A DNA stretch of 41,324 nt from an uncultured Selenomonadales bacterium. GTDB lineage: Bacteria > Bacillota > Negativicutes > Acidaminococcales > Acidaminococcaceae. A program made the translations under genes and the position numbers. Positions within the stretch are counted from its first letter, which is position 1. Every line of letters starts with the position of its first letter. Below, one piece after another: positions 26,651 through 33,308 of this stretch. The notes beneath the pieces are model-generated. The model was not told where the DNA came from, did not search any database, and saw only the letters and a program-made list of their open reading frames with translations. Location of the stretch: contig OMWZ01000016.1 in NCBI GenBank assembly GCA_900314855.1, positions 1 through 41,324 of the forward strand, written 5' to 3'.

Positions 26651-27817
26651 TCAGAACCAGCGGGTCATGGGCAGGTCGTTGTTCGTCCCTTTGGTAAACA
26701 GCAGCTGGTGGACATCGATGTATCCGATATAGAACGCCGCGGCGCAGCCGCACAGGTACAGGTCCCACATACGCATGAAAGCCTCGCCCCGCTCCGCCGA
26801 AACCTGGTCGTGGACTTTTTGGAAGTTCTGGTACCAACACCGGAGCGTCTTGCTGTAATGGCGGCGCAGACTCTCCACGTCGAGAAGCTGGAAGCTACCG
26901 TTGTAGCCCCGTTTGATGATTTCCGCCAGGGACGGCAGGGTGCCGCCGGGAAAGATGTATTTGCGCATCCAGGGATTGCTGTTCCGCTCGTCCCGGCCGT
27001 CGATATAGTGCAGCAGGAACAGGCCCTGATTTTTCAGGACATGTTCCACCACGTCCATGTAGCGGTCGTACTGGGAACGGCCCACGTGTTCCAGCATACC
27101 CACACTGACGACGCGGTCGAAGACGCGGCCCGTCTTCGGCAGGTCGCGGTAATCCAGGAGGGCGATTTCCACTTGGTCCTCCAGGCCCAGGGCACGGATG
27201 CGGGCCTGGCCCATGTCATACTGTTCCCGGCTCAGGGTACAGCCGAATCCCTTGACCCCGTACTGTTTTGCCGCTTCCAGGAGCAGGTACCCCCAACCGC
27301 AGCCGATGTCGAGCAGGGTCATGCCCGGCTCCAGACGCAGCTTGCGCAGCGTGTGGGCCACCTTGTTCCGCTGGGCCTGTTCCAGCGTGTCCGTATCGTG
27401 TTCAAAGTAGGCACAGGAATAGCTCAGGGTCGGGTCGAGCCAGAGTTTGTAAAAGTCGTTGCCCAAGTCATAGTGGGCGCTGATCTCCTCCTTCTGGGTC
27501 GACTTGTCTTCCGACGGATAGAGCAGGTAATTGAACTTGTTCCGGTCCAGTGTGAACATGCTCATCTGTTCCAACAGGTACCGCAGCACTTGAAAAAGAT
27601 CCCCGTCGATCTCGAGGTCGCCTCGCATGTAGGCCTCCCCCAGGGACAGGGACGTGGACGAAAGCAGCTCCGCTTTCGGGATGTCTTTGTGGACGATGAC
27701 GCGGAAGAGTGGCTTTCCTTCGCCGATTTCATACTGCTTTCCGTGCAGGTCCAGTTCAAAGGGATACTTGTCGAACCGGTCCAGATAATGCACTAAAAAA
27801 CTGTCTGCCAAACGCAA
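26651..27817 (-). CDS. cfa: Cyclopropane-fatty-acyl-phospholipid synthase
   Basis: A 388-residue SAM-dependent enzyme that adds a methylene bridge across cis double bonds of membrane phospholipid acyl chains. It shows the N-terminal lipid-binding region, SAHYDLGNDFYKLWLDPTLSYS (113-134), SAM motif LDIGCGWGYL (169-178) and later RVVSVGMLEHVG with YIFPGG, as in bacterial CFA synthases. The start is a TTG at 27817, placed 8 bases after GGAGG. It is monocistronic, with its own promoter and terminator. Confidence 0.95.
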   Translation of the reverse strand: MRLADSFLVHYLDRFDKYPFELDLHGKQYEIGEGKPLFRVIVHKDIPKAELLSSTSLSLGEAYMRGDLEIDGDLFQVLRYLLEQMSMFTLDRNKFNYLLYPSEDKSTQKEEISAHYDLGNDFYKLWLDPTLSYSCAYFEHDTDTLEQAQRNKVAHTLRKLRLEPGMTLLDIGCGWGYLLLEAAKQYGVKGFGCTLSREQYDMGQARIRALGLEDQVEIALLDYRDLPKTGRVFDRVVSVGMLEHVGRSQYDRYMDVVEHVLKNQGLFLLHYIDGRDERNSNPWMRKYIFPGGTLPSLAEIIKRGYNGSFQLLDVESLRRHYSKTLRCWYQNFQKVHDQVSAERGEAFMRMWDLYLCGCAAAFYIGYIDVHQLLFTKGTNNDLPMTRWF

Positions 27818-27841
27818 TGTAAAGACCTCCTCTCCCCTACT

Positions 27842-27870
27842 ATTATAGTCTCTTATATGGGAAAAGCAAA
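27842..27870 (-). promoter_or_regulatory. Probable promoter of cfa
   Basis: The minus strand has a perfect TATAAT (27842-27847) 17 bases downstream of TTTGCT (27865-27870). The -10 box lies about 25 bases before the TTG start. Confidence 0.5.
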
Positions 27871-27925
27871 TCAGCGCGCTCCGCTCCCGATCCCCTGGGG
27901 CGGGACGCGGCGCGCCAAAGACCGT

Positions 27926-27956
27926 AAAAAAGCCGGCCCCTGGGGGAAGGGGCCGG
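27926..27956 (-). terminator. Terminator downstream of the pilus operon
   Basis: CCGGCCCC (27933-27940) pairs with GGGGCCGG (27949-27956). On the minus strand TTTTTT (27926-27931, with one intervening base pair) follows. It lies about 215 bases past the last pilin-like gene, so the operon would have a long 3' untranslated region. Confidence 0.85.
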
Positions 27957-28071
27957 TGCCATCAGGAAAAAAACGCAATGGAATGGAATGTTTGGTTATC
28001 AGGAGAAATTGCACCCACACCGGGCAGCGGGAGCAAAACGCGGAATGTCCGGGCCGCCGCGGCGCGGTTTT

Positions 28072-28091
28072 GGGGAAAGGACTCTTTCCCC
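28072..28091. repeat. Perfect inverted repeat in the pilus-operon 3' region
   Basis: GGGGAAAG (28072-28079), loop GACT, CTTTCCCC (28084-28091). No U-tract follows on either strand. It may be an RNA stem in the long 3' untranslated region. Confidence 0.6.
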
Positions 28092-28170
28092 GGCGTAATA
28101 TGAAAATAGCAAAAGAAAAACAAAGGATTTACGTTCCACAAAGAGCGGCCCTTTCCGTAGGGAAAGACCC

Positions 28171-29139
28171 CTAACAGCGCCGGCAAATGACGGTCTCGAA
28201 AGGCCGCAGCGCTTCAGGAGAGCCGACGATGCGGACGGAACCGCCGTGCAAGGCAATCCGTTCGGCAAAGACGGCGCCGTGGATTTCACATCCCTCGCCG
28301 AGATGCAGCGTTCCGTTGCAGAGGATCAGGGCGTCGGCAAAACGCACATTCCGCCCGATCCAGAGCCCCCGGTCCGCCAGGATGATGACACGGTCCGGAA
28401 TCTCGATCTGATCTTCAAAGGTCCCGAACTTCGGGAACAGGAGCATGCCGGTTCCGACCAGGGTGCCATACCCTTTCGCCGTATACTCCCCCCGCATTTG
28501 GTATATCCTGCGCATAGGAATCCCGTCCCTGGTGATGTTGTCGCTGGACGCAAAGCCACCCTCGATCCAATTCCGGATCGGGTACGTCCCGAATTCCGGA
28601 AAGGCAGCGCCACATGTGCTTGCATACAGCACGCCATTTTTCGCGAGCGCCTCCCCGTCCGGCACAGCATCCCGTACGGTCAGCGGAGCCGCGGCGGCCA
28701 GGCGGCGCAGCCGGTCGGTCCAGCGGACCTGTATCTGCTGCCGCGTAAACGAACGGCCGTCACTGTCTTCCGTGCAAACCTTCAGGAAACGGAGCCCCAA
28801 TGGGGCATATCGTTGAATGGAGGTAAAAACCCGGACGCTCCTGTTGCCCGGATAAAGCAGTCCGGGGGTCAGATCCAGGGGCGTCAATGTTTCTGTTTTT
28901 TCCCGCTCGAGCTCCCGCAGCATCAAGGAGTCCGTTATGTTTTCCAGCTGTTCCTGACGGAGGGCGGCCTGTCCCGCGACCCATTCGTCCCGCACCAGGC
29001 AGGCCAGGGAGAGAGGCACTGCGCTGAGCAGCAGGCAAACGGCCAACAGGGTCAGGGCCACAAATCCGCGGCGGCTGTTTCCGGCGCCGGAAAAAGACAC
29101 GCCGGACTTAACCGGGAGAGACCGCCTCGACGCAGCCAT
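28171..29139 (-). CDS. Prepilin-like protein with a repetitive beta-helix-like C-terminus
   Basis: A 322-residue protein, last in the pilus operon. The N-terminus carries a basic leader and a prepilin-like site, RRG before FVALTLLAVCLLLSAV (about residues 23-41), lacking the usual Glu at +5. From about residue 235 the chain shows short regular turns (VIILADRGLWIG, RFADALILCNGTLHLGEGCEIHGAVFAERIALHGGSVRIVG), like bactofilin or polymer-forming beta-helix repeats. It ends with a CRRC motif. The ATG at 29139 overlaps the preceding gene by 32 bases; a GTG at 29100, just after that gene's stop, is an alternative start. It could be a tip or minor pseudopilin. The family is not recognised. Confidence 0.75.
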   Translation of the reverse strand: MAASRRSLPVKSGVSFSGAGNSRRGFVALTLLAVCLLLSAVPLSLACLVRDEWVAGQAALRQEQLENITDSLMLRELEREKTETLTPLDLTPGLLYPGNRSVRVFTSIQRYAPLGLRFLKVCTEDSDGRSFTRQQIQVRWTDRLRRLAAAAPLTVRDAVPDGEALAKNGVLYASTCGAAFPEFGTYPIRNWIEGGFASSDNITRDGIPMRRIYQMRGEYTAKGYGTLVGTGMLLFPKFGTFEDQIEIPDRVIILADRGLWIGRNVRFADALILCNGTLHLGEGCEIHGAVFAERIALHGGSVRIVGSPEALRPFETVICRRC

Positions 29140-29629
29140 TCAGAGTCCGTAGGACTCTCCGGAAAGTTCTCCGGTGCCGTGTTTGGCGATCTTCCAGGGT
29201 GAGGAGGATTTCGGCCTTGTCTTCCGAAAGCCTCCGGAGCTTCCAGGCCTGGACCCGGACGTGGGTGTCGGAATTCGGCACCACGCCGGGCTGGGACTTG
29301 TACTTGCGGATGCTGCGGTACAATGTCCCGTTCTGCACATAGAAGCTGATGCGAGTCTGCCCGTCCGAACGGCGGCAGCCGACAGTCATGCCTGCGTCCT
29401 CGCCAGGAGATCCTTTGAGGAGCACGCGTGTTCCCTGCTCGGATAGTTCGCTTTTCACTAGGCTCGCAGAGAAGCGCGCGGACTGCAGGAGCCGCAGATC
29501 GGACCGGACACAGATCCCGTTGCGGAGCAAGGTCTGAAAATGCATATACACCGTGCCTGCGAGGAGGACGAGAAAGAAGAGTACGAATTGTACTTCCAAG
29601 AGGATATGTCCGGTCCTTCTTTCCTTCAT
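29108..29629 (-). CDS. Minor prepilin-like protein
   Basis: A 173-residue protein with a very short leader ending RRTG and then HILLEVQFVLFFLVLLAG, a type IV pilin N-terminal helix with Glu at +5 of the predicted mature protein. His at +1 instead of Phe/Met is unusual. The soluble part contains the ISFYVQNGTLYRS pattern common in minor pseudopilins of the PilW/ComGF type. Four-base overlap with the preceding gene (ATGA). Specific role unknown. Confidence 0.78.
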   Translation of the reverse strand: MKERRTGHILLEVQFVLFFLVLLAGTVYMHFQTLLRNGICVRSDLRLLQSARFSASLVKSELSEQGTRVLLKGSPGEDAGMTVGCRRSDGQTRISFYVQNGTLYRSIRKYKSQPGVVPNSDTHVRVQAWKLRRLSEDKAEILLTLEDRQTRHRRTFRRVLRTLNGCVEAVSPG

Positions 29630-30069
29630 TCCCGTTCCCTTTCCGCCGCCGCTGCGGGCCGGGCGCCAACGAACTCCATGTTGTTCGCCAGCAGCCGGCC
29701 CGATGCATCCCGTACCAGGCCAATCCGCACGCGGTGAGGACCTGCCGCCCGCTCTGTCCAGGTGACGGTGCAGCCCTGGGGGAGGAGCCGCGTGTCACCC
29801 GTATGGGGTTCAGCCAGGGGCTGTTCGCTTCCTGGACCGGTCCCGAAGGCGGGCGGATACGACAAGGCGGCCATTGCTTGCAGCATCGCCAGATGCCGCG
29901 CCATGACCCGGACCGTATAATACAGGCTGGAGAGGGACGCCGCCACCAGCAGCAGGACTGCTGCCGAGGCCGGCAAAATCGTGAGAAGCACGAAGCCGGC
30001 CTTTCCGTTGCCCGGGATCCGACCCCGTTTGCCCGTATCGACGGTTTTTCGATACCCAAAAAAATTCAT
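29626..30069 (-). CDS. Degenerate minor prepilin-like or PilX-like protein
   Basis: A 147-residue protein with a basic, glycine-rich 25-residue leader (GNGKAG) followed by FVLLTILPASAAVLLLVAASL, a pilin-type hydrophobic helix without the +5 glutamate. Such Glu-less pseudopilins (GspK/PilX-like) often sit at the tip. Four-base overlaps on both sides (ATGA) show tight coupling in the operon. No strong ribosome binding site, which fits coupled translation. Function inferred only from context and N-terminus. Confidence 0.72.
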   Translation of the reverse strand: MNFFGYRKTVDTGKRGRIPGNGKAGFVLLTILPASAAVLLLVAASLSSLYYTVRVMARHLAMLQAMAALSYPPAFGTGPGSEQPLAEPHTGDTRLLPQGCTVTWTERAAGPHRVRIGLVRDASGRLLANNMEFVGARPAAAAERERE

Positions 30070-30596
30070 GAGGAGACGTTCTTTGTTCCGGCGGCTTCTC
30101 CAAAGCCGCCGGAACCCGTTACTTTGATCCGCCCACTGACAGGTTGGATTTCCACGAAGCGGTACAGGTCGGGATAGACCCGGTGCCGCAAGGTGTACAC
30201 GCCGGTATATTTCGGCGCACCCTGGGTGGTGAAGCGGATGGTGCGGCGCGGCAGGGAGGAGAATTGCACCGCCGCGCCATAATCCCGGAGAAAGTCGTAG
30301 CGCCGTATCTCATGCGTACCAATCATCACGGAATAGCCTTCGCTGCCGTACAGGTCGATACTGGCGTACTGCCCCGCCGGGCGTGTGCGAAACATGCTGT
30401 CCTCCCGAATCCGGTGCAGGTTCACCACGAACCCGTCCGTCACGGTGTCCAGCTGCAGGGACGCTACACATCGCAGCAGTCCCCGGCAGCCTGGGATCAG
30501 CATGGTGGGGAAAAGGGCACAGGCAAAGAGGGCGAGCCATACTTCCAGGAGCAGGAACCCTCCCCTGCGGCCTTTCCATACAAGGGGATGTAACAT
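30066..30596 (-). CDS. Minor prepilin-like protein with canonical RRGG site
   Basis: A 176-residue protein with a 13-residue leader ending RRGG, then FLLLEVWLALFACALFP, a classical prepilin peptidase site with Phe at +1 and Glu at +5. The remainder is beta-rich and resembles minor pseudopilins of the GspI/GspJ or ComGE type without a clear family match. The ribosome binding site in front of the ATG is weak, and the gene begins 35 bases after the major pilin-like gene. Confidence 0.78.
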   Translation of the reverse strand: MLHPLVWKGRRGGFLLLEVWLALFACALFPTMLIPGCRGLLRCVASLQLDTVTDGFVVNLHRIREDSMFRTRPAGQYASIDLYGSEGYSVMIGTHEIRRYDFLRDYGAAVQFSSLPRRTIRFTTQGAPKYTGVYTLRHRVYPDLYRFVEIQPVSGRIKVTGSGGFGEAAGTKNVSS

Positions 30597-30631
30597 CTGT
30601 TGTTGGTGTCAAAAGGATGCCACCTGTGTTC

Positions 30632-31093
30632 TCAGGCGCCGCCCGTACCGGAATTGCCGGAATCCGACGGCGTTTCCTGGGAAGCCTTGGCCCCCAGGAC
30701 CTTTTCCGGGGTCATGTCCGCGCCTTCCGCATCGGAGCCGGTCAGCGTATAGGTATCCCCGTCGCGTTGATATTTGATTTCCTGATTTTTGGCATCCAGC
30801 ATGGCGGCGTTCTTCAGATAATGCGGCGTCAACGCCTGCAGGGTTTCCGGCAGATGGCCGTTTTCCAGCTTGTAGACGGCAATGGCCTGGTCGATGGTGA
30901 TGAGGTCGTTCTTCAGCTTCGCGTTCCGGGCTTTACTGCCCGCGCCATGAATAGATGGGATTACCATGGACGCCAACACGCCCAGGATAATCGTCACGGC
31001 GATGACTTCGATCAAAGTGAAGCCACCGCGCTTCCGCCGGGCTTCCGCCCTGCGGACTGCTTGCTTCGGTCTTTCTTTCAGGTGTTGGAACAA
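30632..31093 (-). CDS. Major pilin-like protein (GspG/type IV pilin type)
   Basis: A 153-residue protein. A 24-residue basic leader ends KRGG and is followed by FTLIEVIAVTIILGVLASMVIP, the textbook class III signal with Glu at +5. The alpha-1 helix continues (NAKLKNDLITIDQAIAVYKLENGHLPETLQAL) in the way of GspG/ComGC pseudopilins. The C-terminus is a low-complexity Ser/Gly/Thr tail. The start is a TTG 6 bases after GGAGG. It lies directly downstream of the GspF/PilC gene and is probably the main subunit of the fibre. Confidence 0.9.
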   Translation of the reverse strand: MFQHLKERPKQAVRRAEARRKRGGFTLIEVIAVTIILGVLASMVIPSIHGAGSKARNAKLKNDLITIDQAIAVYKLENGHLPETLQALTPHYLKNAAMLDAKNQEIKYQRDGDTYTLTGSDAEGADMTPEKVLGAKASQETPSDSGNSGTGGA

Positions 31094-31111
31094 GATAAAC
31101 CTCCGGTTTCC

Positions 31112-32314
31112 TCAGTAAGCCGGCATCTGTGTCATCAGGGAAAAGAGCGGCGAAACCATGACCGCGATAGCGGCGAAGATGACCGCCGCGATTCCCAGGA
31201 TGAGAAGCGGCTCCGCAATGGTTTTCAGTTCCCGGATCCTGTTCGTCAGCTCCTGCTCGCGGATTCGTGCCGCTTCTGCCAACATCGGGGCAAGATTCCC
31301 CGAATTTTCACCGATACGAAGGAACTCCCTCGTGGTTTGGCTGAACAAGTCGCCGGCCTGTCCCGCTGCCGCGGCAATGCCGAGGCCATGCAGGATTCCC
31401 TGGGCAAAACGCCCGGCGCGGAGGCGGGACGGCCCGTCCGCGAGAGTCCGTACCGCCAGGTGGATGGCTTCAGGGAGTGAGATGCCGCTGTGCAGCAGCA
31501 AAGCCAACATCTTGACAAAACGGACTTCCAGATAGGCCTGCCGGAGACCGCGCAGGCCCGGAATTTTCCAAAACCAGGAACGAAGCCGGACCCGCTGTTG
31601 GTAAAGGACCCTTCCGAAAACGATTCCCACGCCCACAAGAGCCGGTAAATGGGCGGCAATCCATCGCTTCAGGAACAAAAGGGTGCGCAGAAGCTGCGTT
31701 TCCTGCACGCCTAGCGAAGCGTACAGATCGGCAAACATCGGCAGGAGTTCCAGGCTGAAAAAAACCGTGGTGCCCAGGGCAACGACAAGAAGAAACGTTG
31801 GATAGATAGAGACACTGCGTACAAACTTAACCAACTTTTCCTGCCGTTCATAGTAGACCGACAGAGATTTCAGCACCGTATCCAGATTCCCTCCCTGTTC
31901 CCCTGCTTCCACCATGGCGATGGCACTTGGGGGAAATGCCCGCGCCTGCTTCCGCATGGCAGCCGAGAGAGAAAGGCCCTGCCTCAGGCCGTCACTTAAT
32001 TGGCGGGATACCGTGGGGAGGCTGACGCCCATCCCGGAAGAACTCATCATATCCAGTGCTTCCGCAAGGGATATTCCCGCTTCCAGCAGCGTTGCCAGCT
32101 GCCGGAAAAAAGTGGCTCTTTCTTTGTTATGAATGGTCTTGCCGTGCAAAAAGGACCACCGCCCCCCAAAGGGACGGTCCGCCTTTTCGATGCCGGTGAC
32201 ACACCCGTAATGGGCGCAGACGAAACGGGCCACTTCCTGTTCCGAATCCGCCAGGATCTCACCGGAACATTCTTTCCCGTCGCTGCTGCGGGCACGCCAT
32301 CGGTACTGCCGCAA
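31112..32314 (-). CDS. Type II secretion/type IV pilus inner-membrane platform protein (GspF/PilC)
   Basis: A 400-residue integral membrane protein that anchors pilus assembly and couples to a cytoplasmic ATPase. It has an N-terminal RARSSDGKECSGEILADSE segment, then two tandem T2SSF domains with the repeated signature (FFRQLATLLEAGISLAEALDMM near residue 69 and FVKMLALLLHSGISLPEAIHLA near 265). Three membrane helices are visible (about 165-190, 215-235 and 372-395). The start is a TTG 9 bases after AAAGGAGG. First gene of the operon; no GspE/PilB ATPase gene is in this window. Confidence 0.93.
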   Translation of the reverse strand: MRQYRWRARSSDGKECSGEILADSEQEVARFVCAHYGCVTGIEKADRPFGGRWSFLHGKTIHNKERATFFRQLATLLEAGISLAEALDMMSSSGMGVSLPTVSRQLSDGLRQGLSLSAAMRKQARAFPPSAIAMVEAGEQGGNLDTVLKSLSVYYERQEKLVKFVRSVSIYPTFLLVVALGTTVFFSLELLPMFADLYASLGVQETQLLRTLLFLKRWIAAHLPALVGVGIVFGRVLYQQRVRLRSWFWKIPGLRGLRQAYLEVRFVKMLALLLHSGISLPEAIHLAVRTLADGPSRLRAGRFAQGILHGLGIAAAAGQAGDLFSQTTREFLRIGENSGNLAPMLAEAARIREQELTNRIRELKTIAEPLLILGIAAVIFAAIAVMVSPLFSLMTQMPAY

Positions 32315-32338
32315 TCCGTACCACCTCCTTTGCTGTTC

Positions 32339-32362
32339 GCACTTCTACCATATCAGAAGTGC
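32339..32362 (-). promoter_or_regulatory. Perfect inverted repeat (possible operator) in front of the pilus operon
   Basis: GCACTTCT (32339-32346), an 8-base spacer and AGAAGTGC (32355-32362) lie immediately upstream of the gspF-like gene's ribosome binding site. The symmetric 8-8-8 layout suits a dimeric repressor site or a leader hairpin. No clear -35/-10 pair could be fixed around it. Confidence 0.55.
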
Positions 32363-32401
32363 AAGGGGAAAAGAAGATAAATTTTAAGAAAATTGAAAAA
32401 G

Positions 32402-32481
32402 TTATCCACAGAATGACCCTGTTTTTCCAATTTTTTCGCACGTTTTTTTTGCGAACCCCCTTTTTTATCCACATATCCACA
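32402..32481 (+). promoter_or_regulatory. Cluster of DnaA-box matches in an AT-rich intergenic region
   Basis: TTATCCACA, the DnaA-box consensus, occurs at 32402-32410 and 32465-32473. A one-mismatch copy, ATATCCACA, at 32473-32481 overlaps the second by one base. All three are in the same orientation, within about 170 bases of AT-rich DNA. Known: DnaA binds this 9-mer at oriC and at regulatory or titration sites. No dnaA, dnaN or rpmH gene is nearby, so a chromosomal oriC is unlikely; a DnaA-responsive promoter or titration cluster is more plausible. Confidence 0.6.
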
Positions 32482-32483
32482 TA

Positions 32484-32505
32484 TTTTATGTATCAATACA
32501 TAAAA
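32484..32505. repeat. Perfect AT-rich palindrome beside the DnaA boxes
   Basis: TTTTATGTAT (32484-32493), CA, ATACATAAAA (32496-32505). The 10-bp arms with a 2-base centre look like a dimeric regulator site. The right arm overlaps the U-tract of the neighbouring terminator. Confidence 0.65.
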
Positions 32506-32538
32506 AGGACATCTCCCCCTTTGGGGAAAGATGTCCTT
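32500..32538 (-). terminator. Terminator of the unknown secreted-protein gene
   Basis: AAGGACATCT (32505-32514) pairs with AGATGTCCTT (32529-32538), with an inner CCCC/GGGG stem. On the minus strand TTTTT (32502-32506) follows. It lies 30 bases past the stop. Confidence 0.88.
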
Positions 32539-32568
32539 GCTTTGCGCTTTGGAAACGTGTCGTTCCGG

Positions 32569-33291
32569 TTATTTTGTCCGGGCCGCCCCACTGCTTCCGG
32601 CCGCATTGCCTTGGGGTGCCGTCGCGGCGGATGCTTCCAGCACGCCCGGATCCATGAGCCAGCGCCGGACGGATATATAATAGGCGCGGTAAGGCTTTCC
32701 GTCGGGTCCCTGGACGAGGTCCGGGTTCCGGTACGATTCCTGGAGCTGGATATGCACGTTGCCCTGTTCCCAGTCGTACATGGTGAACCGGTACTGTACC
32801 TGCTGCTCCTTGGTCTTGTACGTTTGGACGGACGGCTCGTTATTCCGCGGCGTCCCGAGCAGTTTCATCAGGCTGGCCGCGCCGGTCTGGATCAGGTCCT
32901 GCGCCACGGCGGCGTCATCTGTCAGGAACAGGTATTCAAGCCGCTGGATCCTGCCGGCGTGGAGAATCGCAAAGACTCGTCCGTCCACCGGCTTTTCCAC
33001 CGGTTTCGTCGTCACGGGAACCACGCGGTCCAGCTGCAGCTGCTGCGGCGTGTCCTTCACGAGGCGCCACTCTTTCTTTTTGTTGGCCATCCGCTTGCGA
33101 AAGACTTCTTCGGAATCGCCCAGCTGCACCTTGAAAAACCCGTCTGGCTGGGCGGTTACCTCCGTCAGGATTTCTCCGTACGTCAGGGGACCGGCTTCCG
33201 CCGCTCCGGACATCGTCAAGGCCAGACTCAGGACGGCCAGGCAGGCCAGAAGCAGCGGCAGGGCCGAAAAATGAGCCATGGATTGCTTCAT
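32569..33291 (-). CDS. Unknown secreted protein
   Basis: A 240-residue protein with a clear signal peptide (hydrophobic residues about 11-27, then SGAAEA, likely cleaved there). The mature part shows a short conserved-looking block (FFKVQLGDSEEVFRKRMANKKKEWRLV) and ends in a low-complexity Ala/Gly/Ser tail. The ATG at 33291 is chosen because it follows AAAGGAGAGG and begins the signal peptide; the upstream in-frame extension reaches into the previous gene. It lies 17 bases after the RlmI-type gene and is probably cotranscribed with it. I do not recognise the family. Confidence 0.82.
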   Translation of the reverse strand: MKQSMAHFSALPLLLACLAVLSLALTMSGAAEAGPLTYGEILTEVTAQPDGFFKVQLGDSEEVFRKRMANKKKEWRLVKDTPQQLQLDRVVPVTTKPVEKPVDGRVFAILHAGRIQRLEYLFLTDDAAVAQDLIQTGAASLMKLLGTPRNNEPSVQTYKTKEQQVQYRFTMYDWEQGNVHIQLQESYRNPDLVQGPDGKPYRAYYISVRRWLMDPGVLEASAATAPQGNAAGSSGAARTK

Positions 33292-33308
33292 CAAAGAGCC
33301 CTCTCCTT

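Larger units (their letters stand above)
27871..28170. other. Intergenic region between the pilus operon and cfa
   Basis: The whole gap between genes runs from 27818 to 28170, about 350 bases. The frames that cross it lack ribosome binding sites and family-like sequence, so I call no gene. It contains a terminator (27926-27956), a perfect 8-bp inverted repeat with a 4-base loop (28072-28091) and a hairpin CTTTCC-GTA-GGGAAAG just past the last pilus gene (about 28148-28166). Confidence 0.5.

Noticed and set aside
27857..28289. Short frames on both strands in the intergenic region after the pilus operon
   Set aside because: No ribosome binding sites, composition not protein-like, and they cross the terminator and hairpins.
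32402..32481. Chromosomal replication origin
   Set aside because: DnaA boxes are few and no dnaA, dnaN, gyrase or rpmH gene is near. Kept only as a DnaA-box cluster.
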